From a virus: a stretch of DNA of 27,884 bases. The first letter of the stretch is position 1, and each line of letters starts with the position of its first letter. Position numbers and translations under genes: made by a program. The stretch covers positions 1 through 27,884 of the IMG/VR virus record IMGVR_UViG_3300030328_002028; one strand, given 5' to 3'. Below are positions 19,480-27,884 of this stretch, in pieces. Below the pieces are notes generated by a model. The model ran no database searches and had not been told where the DNA came from. It saw nothing but the letters and a program-made list of their open reading frames with translations.

Positions 19480-19628
19480 AATTTTGGTTGCAATCTTTAC
19501 AAGAAGGTGGTTTTGACGTATTTATTGTAGTCTATCTAGCTGTATTATTCATAGCGTATCATTATTTAATGAGATGGTATATGAATAATAAGTTTGATGA
19601 ACTAAAGCAGTTGATGAAAAAGAGATAG
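19476..19628 (+). CDS. 50-aa membrane protein
   Basis: The ATG at 19476 follows AAGGAG and overlaps the previous stop. The 50 residues include a clear membrane segment (FDVFIVVYLAVLFIAYHYL) and a basic, helical tail (MRWYMNNKFDELKQLMKKR). Its TAG lies within the terminator stem. Last gene of the rightward block. Function unknown. Confidence 0.65.
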   Translation: MKFWLQSLQEGGFDVFIVVYLAVLFIAYHYLMRWYMNNKFDELKQLMKKR

Positions 19629-19652
19629 GGCTTCCGTCCTATCTTTTTTTTT
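19623..19652. terminator. Bidirectional terminator between convergent blocks
   Basis: AGATAGG (19623-19629) pairs with CCTATCT (19638-19644), then T x9 on the plus strand. On the minus strand the same stem is followed by CTCTTTTTC. It stops both the rightward block and the giant leftward gene, whose stop lies at 19651-19653. Confidence 0.88.
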
Positions 19653-22600
19653 AATCTCCTAAGAACTCTTCTATGTCCTCTAATTGCATTTGTTGCTTCT
19701 TAGCTCTTTCTATTCTGCTCTTCATTTGATTATAAGGGATTCTAAAGAGTATCTCTGGTGCTCTTTCTAAACCTCTAAAAGGTCTATCATCAGCTAACTG
19801 CTTGATTTGCCTTACACCACGACCAAATGGAAACATTGTATATGCAGTATAATTGGTAAAATCTTCCCATTGACCAGTCAATAATTCACCAAAAGCTTCT
19901 GGTACTCTAGCTATAGGTGGCTTGAGTACATTAAGTGGGCCAAGCTTTGAGCCAAAGAAAGCCATTTCTTTTTCTCTCTTATCACCAAAAGTATAATCAG
20001 CTAAAGCTTGAACCCAGTCCCAAGGTGGAGGCAATGTAGTATCAAACAGGCTAAACATGAATGCACCACCTAATGCATACATCATCATGTCTATAGCAAA
20101 AGTATCTTTATATCTTTCATAGGATTCACTACCTGCCTTGAATCCATTTAATTTTGCTTGTCTATAAAATTCTTTACGCATTCTAATGCTATTGAATACA
20201 AATAACTTGAATCTACCTAGAACTTTACCCATAGAAGTCCTCATAAAAGCTGGTCTATGAGCATTTTGATATAAGAACTGAGTCATTTCTATACCACGCT
20301 CTGCCCTTTCAAATACATATTGATCAGCTAAGGATAAATCCTTACCAGCTCCTTTAAAACTTTCAACAGCTTGTAGACCATGAGCTATAAAAGCATTCAA
20401 GCGATTAACTCTTTCAGATTGCTTCATGAGAAAACCACCAGTCTTCATCATTAGATCTTTTACACCATAACGATTAACAACATCCATAACATTTTCATCA
20501 CGATTACCTTTCTTGCTCTTAGCAGCTTTAATAAGGTCTCTTTGAAAATCTTTGATATTGACACCAGTTTTCTTTAATCCACTGGTCATGGTCTCATTAT
20601 ATTCAAATTCATTTTTAATAAAGTTATCAATAACACCACGCTCTTCTAGGAATGTCAATAATTCTTTCCTATTAGTAACTTTTGTACCATCTAATAGTTT
20701 TAATACAGCATTACCTTTAGCATCACTTAACAAAACATCATAAACACGTTTGTTATTGAAAGTGTTTGCATAATTCTTAATACCTGCACTACCAACAGTC
20801 ATAGTAGCACCACCAAATATATTTGTTGTCCATGTGCCTGTATTTGCCAGTAAACTCAATAACTCATACTGAGCTTCCATTCTTCCGAGATTGTGGATTT
20901 TGCGGCTAAAATACTCCTTTCTAGCTACAGGGTCTTTAGGTATTGCTTTGTTATTAAAGAAAGGTATGCTTCTTTTCTTTCCTAGCTTACTTTGATAGAG
21001 CTTTTCCATCTTATTTATGATAGCTTGGTCTGATGTACCATAATACATATTCTTCTTATTCAAATGAAGTAGTTGCCTACCTTGAGGAGTAGACATTCTA
21101 TCACTTAAAAAAGATTGGTGTCCTAATGAGTCTCTAGCATAAAGCCTTACATAATCAGCCCATACATCTAAATAATTCTTATATCTAAGCTCATTGGGTA
21201 TTCCACCAGATTCTACTGTGGTATCTTTTATACCCTTATATAAGTTTTTAAAAACCTTTTGCTCGTGCTTATTAGGCTTATAATCCTTATTGTTCTTCAT
21301 CATAAGGTCTATTTCATTCTGCGCTTTAAGTTTCATCAAATTCTTATGATAACCATTTATAACATTATTCTGGTAATCACTAATAACATCATATGACCTT
21401 TTAAAAGGCATTTGACCTTGTGTTTCAAAAACATTTGCACGCAAATTATTAAAATTAGGATCAGAGGTAGTCTTCATAGGAGCGTTAGGGTCGATACTTA
21501 ATACATCATTTGCATTGATGAATTGATTATCTGCCTGCATTAACCTTGCAGCTTCTTCTCGTTGTTCCTTAGGTAGACTAGCAATATACTTAGCTTGCTC
21601 TACAAGTAAACCTTCAGGAGCATTATTAAAAGAGTGATGCATATATTTATTATAATCACGTGGTTGAAATATCTTAGGCTGTTTATCTGCCCTTTTCTTC
21701 TCTCGGTACTCTTTTTCGTTCTTAGGCTTGTTGATACGTAAAGATTTTTCTATAGCTTGTTCGTGTTGATACCTAAGTACTCCCTCTATCCCCACCTTTT
21801 TGATGATGTCTTGTGATTGATTTCTAGCGTTCAAAACCTTATCATGAAACAATTTAAAATCCATACGACCATCCTTGTCGTACTTTATAAACTCATTTAT
21901 CTGACCATACTCTTTATCTTTATCTATCTTACTCCAATCAAAACGATTTCCATTCATATCTTTTGTTGTAAGCCAAGAGTTTTCCATCTTCTGCCAAAAC
22001 TTTGTCATCTCTGCATCAAGTTCCATGAATTTCTTCATGTTTATCTTCTTATCTACATTTTCAATGGTAAAAGAAACACCGTCTTTATCAATTCCTTCTC
22101 TGTAATTAAATAGGTTCTCCATGTAAAGTTTCTTTTCTGTCCTAGAAAGTGTGTTTATAATAGAATCTAATTTAGTAGTTTCTAAATTCATTCTACCTTG
22201 ATAGAGATTAATACTAGCTTCCATTTTTTTAAAATAATTAGCTATGTTACCAACAGGAGACATAATAACCTTTACATCACGCCTAACAGTACCTTTGCTT
22301 GTCTCTACTGGTACATTTAATATCTTATGATAGCCACCAAATAAACCTTTAGCTTGCATGACCTCATCAACAGTTAATGGATGTTGATAAAACTGAGCAA
22401 GTTTTAATTCCATATCTTTATTGCTATTCAAACTATCTATATATCTATTTACTAACTTAATGTCTTTCAGTTTTATAGTAGTAGCATCTTGAGGTTTGTT
22501 CAATACATTAGTAGTAAAACCAGTATACCACTCATTAAAATCTCTATTCATAACAGAATTGTTATTCAAAAGTTCTTGAAACTTGCGTATCTCACGTAAA

Positions 22601-25600
22601 TCTGATTCAAATAAAGCTAAGTTCTCTAACTTCTTATCTAATATAGCATCATTAATATTATTAGATAATTCTTTCTCCTTTACTAAAGGCGAATCTTTAA
22701 GGATGTTCTTAACATCAGCTTCTTTTATTTTAATCATACCATCTTCAGCTTTTACTCTGTCGTAAATAGTATCCATACGCTTATAAAAATCTCTTTTAGC
22801 TTGCATAGGAACCATATTAGAGGCATGAATAGACTTATAATATTGAGGCTGATTCTTGCCTTGCGGAGTTAAAGCTTTAATAGGACTTAATAACCAATAA
22901 TGGAAATAATCTTGTAACATACCTTCAGGTAATTTTTGCTGTACCTCTAGCTTAGCCAAACCTTTACGAGTGCTATGTATCAATGTATCAAGACTTTGAT
23001 TAGTTACATTATCTCTAGCTTTGTCTTGACCTAACTTAGATGCTAATTCTTTTACCTTATAAGCCCTTGTCTTTATCTTTGGGACTAGATCTTTAACTAC
23101 ATTAACAGAGCGACCTTGCTTGGTAATTTCATTATGCATCTTAACATATTGGTCTGTTAATAATTCCATTGTAGCGTATTGACCAAGTTCCTTACCAATA
23201 AAATCCAAAGCTATTTCTGGATTTGTTTGAAACATCTTATCAATTTGCTTAGGAGTAGCAAATGATAGTTCTTCTGATATTATCTTATAAAAATCCTCTA
23301 ACTGTTTAGACATTTTATTATTACGTAATTCAAAACGCCCAATAACGTTTTTATAAAAACCATCAGCTCCTAACATAGTTTCATATAGCTTTCTATGAAC
23401 TTCTTGGAGGTCTTTGAACTTGTAATTATTTGCTTCAAAACCTTTTTCCTGCATAAGTTTATTCAATGCAGCGGTAGCTATATCAGTACCTATTTCATTC
23501 TCTAAAGTCCTATTGACCTTTGAAACATTTTCCAATACTTCAAATATACTAGGGGAATAAGCATTACCCGATTGGTCATATAATTTTTGATGTGGTTTAA
23601 TATTATTACCAGCATCTATTATAGACTCTAAAGATGTATTTTTTATGGTCTTGGTAAATTCACTATATTTACTAATTTTACCACCATCTACTTCAAAAGC
23701 AGAATTAAATAACATGTCTCTAAATTTATTATAACCTATAAGATTGGGATCATTACTAGCATCGGCAGATACATTGACTATCTTAGTCCCTAAATCTAAA
23801 AAATACCTATGGGCATCTACACCTTCGTAAGGAGAGTTTTCTTTTAATCTGATCTTTATCTTATTCGAGTTGTTTCTACCATCTTGGTACTCTACTGTCC
23901 CACCATTAGCTTGAATAAAATCATACATATTCTGCATAGAAACTTTAGCAGATAAACCATACCCAAGTCCTTGCTTACTAGTGCTAGAATTTCTAGCTAC
24001 TTTAAATCTAAAAGATGGAGAGAACATCATTGTTTTATTATCCATAAAATCTTTTACAGTAATTTCAGGAGTAGCAGCTTGGAATAATTCATCTAATTTT
24101 TCAGAATACTCAGAGGGTTTTCCCTTACTGTTAAACCAATGCTTTCTTTCATTAGCATTTTTACTGTAATGCTTTATAAGGTCTTTAGGCATACCTTGAA
24201 ATATCTTTATACTATCAATATCCTTGTCGGCTCCACCGAGGTAGGCATTGTCCTTATCGTGGGTAAAAGATCCAGTTCCTTTCTGATTTGTAAATCCTCT
24301 AAAACGCAACTTACGTGTTCCAGAGATAGAATCAGCAGGAGTACGAATAGCAAGCATTGTAAAAACCTGATCCCATTCTTTTTGAGTTGGCTTTTTAACA
24401 CCTGTAGGCATGGTTGCTTTCCCAGTATACATGTCCCAAACTTCGCCAAGAGTGTATCGTTCACCGAACAATACCACAGGCATTTTGCGAAAACCGTTGT
24501 CAAGATATATTTCCCCCTCTTTCAAAGTTCTTGGAGACCATTCATTAATAAGCTTAACTAGTCGAACTGCATGGCTATCTTTTGCTTCAGGTTTAAAATA
24601 ACCTAGGGGTCTACCAGATAATTTTCCAGATCTAATATCGTTTAATATTCCATCTCTTTTATCTGGCATATATCCTTTGTCAGTTTTACCCCTTAACCAA
24701 CTTTCGTATCTTTCTATAGCTTCTTTTGTGCTCCCAGCTCTTATAAATCCTTTATTTTTATAATAAGATGGACTCTTATCGTAAACAGAGGGTATGATAA
24801 AAGGGTTTCCATACTTAGAGCCCCTCATTATATTTATAGAATTTGCTGAATCAGGCTTTACTATAGTGGTTTGAGTAATAGAATAAGGATCTATATCTGC
24901 ATAATTAAGCATCTCAGGTCTAAATCCTTTCAGTATAGATTTACCACCTGTTTCAATATGAGGATTAGCAAACGATTTTAATACATACTTACGTAATGCA
25001 TTGAAGTAATTCTTTTTATTAAAACCCATGCTATGTTTAGCAACAAACGTACCACGTAAAGCTTCAGCCAATACTCTATTGCTGTCATGGAATTGAGAAA
25101 AAGCAGCATCTGAATCAAATTCAAATGATTCATGCATAGCTTTATCTAGCTTACCTTCCATATCTAATCTCATTAATCTGTCGGATATAAGCTTACCCAT
25201 AGGTGTATCAGCTTTATTTAATAATGTGTCTATAACAAAATCAAAAGGAAGTTCTTCTAAACGAATATTCTCATCTTTGTATTTCTGAGCAAATGCATCT
25301 ATATCATTAGTCTTTTGAAATTCCTTAATAAGGTTTCTACCAGCTTGTGTTCCTTCTAAAGATGGCTTAACAACATTTTCTATGTATTCTTTAGAATAGC
25401 CTTTAGCTTGCTGGTTATTAGCCTGTCCCCAAAATTGGATAGGTAAGGAAGCTCCCTTAGTATCTTTAAAAGTATTTTCATATGTGCCAGAGCTTATTTG
25501 TAATGTATCTATAGGAATCTCAAGGACATTTAAATTATCTGATTCATACTTACCATCTTTATATTCTAACTTACTTAATTGATTAGAACCTCTAAGCTTT

Positions 25601-27884
25601 GCAGAGCTTTCATATACAACTCCATGTATATTGTTAGCCATCATCCATTCATTAAGAGCAGGAAATGCTTCTTGTCCATTTGACTTAGTAGCAAAGAAAC
25701 CATTAGCTGTCTTAGCAGCAATAACTGGCTTATTATGCCCTGTTACACTAGAATTTCTACCCATAGCATTACTCTGTGCATTCATGAAATCAGATCTAAA
25801 CTGTATCATACCATCAGTATCTGATTTTAATCCTACATCATCAATAACAATGATATTAAATTTTTCACCATTAGGCATACCATCTACATTTTCAAAACTT
25901 TGCTTGACCATAGGAGTCATCCTATTGGTAAATAAAGACATTCTTTTATTTAAGTCAGCTACGCTTTTGCCATAGTTACCTTCGGGTTGAGTTAATAACC
26001 ACGCCTTATCTAATGGTAAGTTATTCATCTCAGCCATATTCACTACATTAGAGATCCATTTTCTCTCATGTAACTTTTCAACTGCTGGAGTATCTCCAAA
26101 TATTTCTTTTTCTAAAGCGAGAGAACGTTTATAAGTTGCTTCAACACTATCCCTAGTTTCAAAGCTTTCTTTATTACTCAATATATCAAATATATTATCT
26201 AATGTAATGTTTTCATCTCTAAAACGACTGGTCATTACATGGTCTTTATCTTTAATACCATGTACAATATACCTACCATTCTCAGATAAAGAACTTTGCA
26301 ATATGCCAAGATCTTTTTGGTTCAAGGAATACTCTATCTCACCTTCACTATTTAACCTTTGCTCCATTATTTTAACTGCTTGAGGTTCAGGGTTCTTTGT
26401 CTTAGGATTGATTCCAGTCTTTATTACGTGAGACATAAGCTGAAACTCTGCTTCAGGTACTAAATATGTAGCTGGCATTATATCAAACTTCTCACCTATT
26501 GACACTTCACCTACTTTCTCTGAAGTAATAACACGATATTCTGCATTATTTCCTGATACGGATAAAGTAACAAGATCCATATTTTGTGGTTTCTGCATTC
26601 GTGTTCTAAACCAACCACGCAATTTAGATTCTTGTCCTTTTACAGCATTTTCACCTAACTCAGACCTTAGTGACCTTATAAACAATTCTACATTAGGAGC
26701 ATCGTTTTCAATAGAACGCTGAGCTATATTATCAATAGAAGAACCTACTTCTTTAGTAGTACCTAGTTTTTTAGAAGCATCACTAATATCACTAGCTATT
26801 TCTTTTATATTAAATAGTTCTTTTTCAGCTGAATCAGTCCTATCCATACGTTGATCATTTAATATAGAATTAGTTATAACTACAGCATCATTTAATGGGT
26901 TATTCCATTTATACAAGGAAGAAGCTTTTGTTCTATAGTAATCATGTATATTGTTTTCATTAACATCAAGCTTATTATCTCTTAAATGCCGTAAAGCTTC
27001 TTGCCTGTAAGATATTTTAGAACCATCGCCTCTTGAAGGATAGGTTCTTTCTAAATAAGATAGAGCAGCCCCTGTACTACCACCTAAGCCTTCAGAGTTC
27101 ATTTCTTTGGTCATAGGATGGTCTCTAATTATAAATTCTTGAGCATCCTTACTAACCTTATTCCATTCCTTGGATTTCTCAGGAGTGAATATCTCTTCTG
27201 GATTACGATTTTGATTTATCCATTTAGCAGCTTCTGTTTCTCTAGCAGGGCGAGTATTGTATCCAAAGAAACCACCTAATAAATATTCATATATCTGCAT
27301 TTCAGTAGGATCATTTCTTAAAGTAGAAGGTATACCCATAAATGCACTAGCAACACCAGCTCGTAATAATTTATTAGCCTGATCTACTTGTTGAGGTGTG
27401 CCTTTATATAAATTGCCTATAGATACAAAATTACCAATACCACCAAAGGCTCCACCAGCGATGGCTCCTCCAATATAAGAATCAACAATAGCATCTTGTC
27501 CCTTCCATACGTTACTTATAGCACTAGCAGATGCTAAGCCTAAAGCTTCTTCTGTTATTGCCCTAGTACGTGCTCCATGTTTTAAAAAATCTAATGATTC
27601 AGCTCCTGTCTTTTTTAAACCATAATCAAATAACTGCTTAGTTTTACGGGAAGCTATCATTGGTACAGCAACAGCGTCTAATGCATCTATTCCATCTAAA
27701 GCAGCCTGAGTAAATCTACCAAAACCTTCTTTTTGTACATTTCTTCCAGTTGCTTTAGCGCCTAGTTTAGCTAATCCAACTACAGGTGCTTTTAATATCG
27801 CAGGTGCAAAACCAGCAAGATGACCAAGCTGTCTAAAAATAGCTTCACCTGTATTACGAGGTTCTTTAGGAATAAGATCAAAAG
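19651..27884 (-). CDS. Giant polyvalent/internal-virion-type protein (partial, N-terminus off the right edge)
   Basis: The frame stays open to the window edge, so at least 2,743 residues are visible and the true start lies beyond. An ATG at 27660 is internal. The visible N-terminus is Gly/Ala-rich (GLASASAISNVWKGQDAIVD; YIGGAIAGGAFGGIGN), the pattern of membrane-active segments in very large phage proteins. At about 24540-24855 (residues ~935-1040 counted from that ATG) lies a DUF4326-like module, SKYGNPFIIPS...STKEAIERYESWL...LSGRPLGYFKPEAKDSH, with the usual C-W-C and C-H cysteines replaced. At 25560-25870 a D-rich module (IVIDDVGLKSDTDGMIQFRS...VVYESSAKLRG) recalls one met in other giant phage proteins. 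The last ~250 residues contain a hydrophobic span (MMMYALGGAFMFSLF). Such proteins are thought to be packed in virions and ejected with DNA. No peptidase, methylase or peptidoglycan-hydrolase motif was found by eye. Confidence 0.72.
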   Translation of the reverse strand, partial: FDLIPKEPRNTGEAIFRQLGHLAGFAPAILKAPVVGLAKLGAKATGRNVQKEGFGRFTQAALDGIDALDAVAVPMIASRKTKQLFDYGLKKTGAESLDFLKHGARTRAITEEALGLASASAISNVWKGQDAIVDSYIGGAIAGGAFGGIGNFVSIGNLYKGTPQQVDQANKLLRAGVASAFMGIPSTLRNDPTEMQIYEYLLGGFFGYNTRPARETEAAKWINQNRNPEEIFTPEKSKEWNKVSKDAQEFIIRDHPMTKEMNSEGLGGSTGAALSYLERTYPSRGDGSKISYRQEALRHLRDNKLDVNENNIHDYYRTKASSLYKWNNPLNDAVVITNSILNDQRMDRTDSAEKELFNIKEIASDISDASKKLGTTKEVGSSIDNIAQRSIENDAPNVELFIRSLRSELGENAVKGQESKLRGWFRTRMQKPQNMDLVTLSVSGNNAEYRVITSEKVGEVSIGEKFDIMPATYLVPEAEFQLMSHVIKTGINPKTKNPEPQAVKIMEQRLNSEGEIEYSLNQKDLGILQSSLSENGRYIVHGIKDKDHVMTSRFRDENITLDNIFDILSNKESFETRDSVEATYKRSLALEKEIFGDTPAVEKLHERKWISNVVNMAEMNNLPLDKAWLLTQPEGNYGKSVADLNKRMSLFTNRMTPMVKQSFENVDGMPNGEKFNIIVIDDVGLKSDTDGMIQFRSDFMNAQSNAMGRNSSVTGHNKPVIAAKTANGFFATKSNGQEAFPALNEWMMANNIHGVVYESSAKLRGSNQLSKLEYKDGKYESDNLNVLEIPIDTLQISSGTYENTFKDTKGASLPIQFWGQANNQQAKGYSKEYIENVVKPSLEGTQAGRNLIKEFQKTNDIDAFAQKYKDENIRLEELPFDFVIDTLLNKADTPMGKLISDRLMRLDMEGKLDKAMHESFEFDSDAAFSQFHDSNRVLAEALRGTFVAKHSMGFNKKNYFNALRKYVLKSFANPHIETGGKSILKGFRPEMLNYADIDPYSITQTTIVKPDSANSINIMRGSKYGNPFIIPSVYDKSPSYYKNKGFIRAGSTKEAIERYESWLRGKTDKGYMPDKRDGILNDIRSGKLSGRPLGYFKPEAKDSHAVRLVKLINEWSPRTLKEGEIYLDNGFRKMPVVLFGERYTLGEVWDMYTGKATMPTGVKKPTQKEWDQVFTMLAIRTPADSISGTRKLRFRGFTNQKGTGSFTHDKDNAYLGGADKDIDSIKIFQGMPKDLIKHYSKNANERKHWFNSKGKPSEYSEKLDELFQAATPEITVKDFMDNKTMMFSPSFRFKVARNSSTSKQGLGYGLSAKVSMQNMYDFIQANGGTVEYQDGRNNSNKIKIRLKENSPYEGVDAHRYFLDLGTKIVNVSADASNDPNLIGYNKFRDMLFNSAFEVDGGKISKYSEFTKTIKNTSLESIIDAGNNIKPHQKLYDQSGNAYSPSIFEVLENVSKVNRTLENEIGTDIATAALNKLMQEKGFEANNYKFKDLQEVHRKLYETMLGADGFYKNVIGRFELRNNKMSKQLEDFYKIISEELSFATPKQIDKMFQTNPEIALDFIGKELGQYATMELLTDQYVKMHNEITKQGRSVNVVKDLVPKIKTRAYKVKELASKLGQDKARDNVTNQSLDTLIHSTRKGLAKLEVQQKLPEGMLQDYFHYWLLSPIKALTPQGKNQPQYYKSIHASNMVPMQAKRDFYKRMDTIYDRVKAEDGMIKIKEADVKNILKDSPLVKEKELSNNINDAILDKKLENLALFESDLREIRKFQELLNNNSVMNRDFNEWYTGFTTNVLNKPQDATTIKLKDIKLVNRYIDSLNSNKDMELKLAQFYQHPLTVDEVMQAKGLFGGYHKILNVPVETSKGTVRRDVKVIMSPVGNIANYFKKMEASINLYQGRMNLETTKLDSIINTLSRTEKKLYMENLFNYREGIDKDGVSFTIENVDKKINMKKFMELDAEMTKFWQKMENSWLTTKDMNGNRFDWSKIDKDKEYGQINEFIKYDKDGRMDFKLFHDKVLNARNQSQDIIKKVGIEGVLRYQHEQAIEKSLRINKPKNEKEYREKKRADKQPKIFQPRDYNKYMHHSFNNAPEGLLVEQAKYIASLPKEQREEAARLMQADNQFINANDVLSIDPNAPMKTTSDPNFNNLRANVFETQGQMPFKRSYDVISDYQNNVINGYHKNLMKLKAQNEIDLMMKNNKDYKPNKHEQKVFKNLYKGIKDTTVESGGIPNELRYKNYLDVWADYVRLYARDSLGHQSFLSDRMSTPQGRQLLHLNKKNMYYGTSDQAIINKMEKLYQSKLGKKRSIPFFNNKAIPKDPVARKEYFSRKIHNLGRMEAQYELLSLLANTGTWTTNIFGGATMTVGSAGIKNYANTFNNKRVYDVLLSDAKGNAVLKLLDGTKVTNRKELLTFLEERGVIDNFIKNEFEYNETMTSGLKKTGVNIKDFQRDLIKAAKSKKGNRDENVMDVVNRYGVKDLMMKTGGFLMKQSERVNRLNAFIAHGLQAVESFKGAGKDLSLADQYVFERAERGIEMTQFLYQNAHRPAFMRTSMGKVLGRFKLFVFNSIRMRKEFYRQAKLNGFKAGSESYERYKDTFAIDMMMYALGGAFMFSLFDTTLPPPWDWVQALADYTFGDKREKEMAFFGSKLGPLNVLKPPIARVPEAFGELLTGQWEDFTNYTAYTMFPFGRGVRQIKQLADDRPFRGLERAPEILFRIPYNQMKSRIERAKKQQMQLEDIEEFLGD

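Noticed and set aside
24139-24561. 140-codon plus-strand frame inside the giant gene
   Set aside because: It lies opposite the continuous giant frame, has no ribosome site and has a shadow-like composition rich in S, F and C.
25800-25870. YonO-like or crAss-type RNA polymerase active site in the giant protein
   Set aside because: The segment has DD and DTDG but not the D-x-D-G-D catalytic loop, and no second polymerase motif was found.

Overview
The window reads as part of an A+T-rich genome of a tailed double-stranded DNA phage (or prophage). The clearest markers are a large terminase with both ATPase and nuclease motifs, a 740-residue P22-type portal, a Q/E-rich scaffold-like protein, a giant virion or polyvalent-type protein of more than 2,700 residues, and a compact replication-recombination module. 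There is no rRNA, tRNA, CRISPR array or insertion sequence that I can see. The host cannot be named from the sequence. Strong AGGAG-type ribosome sites argue for a host that uses Shine-Dalgarno initiation.

There are three transcription blocks. (1) Positions 1-7205 run leftward and form the packaging and head module: a 69-aa protein, probable small terminase, a 71-aa protein, a 52-aa Cys-rich ORF, large terminase, portal, three small proteins sharing a conserved C-terminal tail, an 18-aa micro-ORF, and a scaffold-like protein that runs off the left edge. From portal to scaffold, every junction is a TAATG stop-start overlap. (2) Positions 7206-19628 run rightward. First come short unknown genes separated by structured non-coding DNA (7551-10693), then a run of tiny overlapping genes, a DUF932-like protein, a pair of conserved unknown proteins, and a replication set: DUF1071/Sak3-like annealing protein, SSB-like protein, a primase-helicase fusing an archaeo-eukaryotic-type primase to a DnaB/RecA-type helicase, and an Hjc-like nuclease. 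(3) From 19651 leftward to the right edge is one enormous open frame. It converges on block 2 at a bidirectional terminator. A divergent intergenic region at 7206-7599 separates blocks 1 and 2.

The most unusual feature is a repeated element, consensus TTCCTCTATGTATAA, with nine copies between 7551 and 14668. Copies mostly lie just downstream of an inverted repeat or terminator-like hairpin and upstream of a gene or a non-coding stretch. I read it as phage-specific promoter or RNA-processing punctuation. Two of the intervals it bounds (about 8660-8779 and 9647-9891) have no plausible gene but have long-range closing stems and internal hairpins, so they are candidates for undescribed phage non-coding RNAs. 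The second novel feature is the 17-residue C-terminal tail (FTKxLPxGxT-x6-F[RK]) shared by three consecutive head-module proteins.

Functionally, block 3 and block 1 would supply virion assembly and DNA packaging, and block 2 would take over early metabolism, DNA synthesis and recombination. No DNA polymerase, RNA polymerase, integrase, lysis gene, major capsid or tail gene is visible here, so these would lie outside the window or be supplied by the host.
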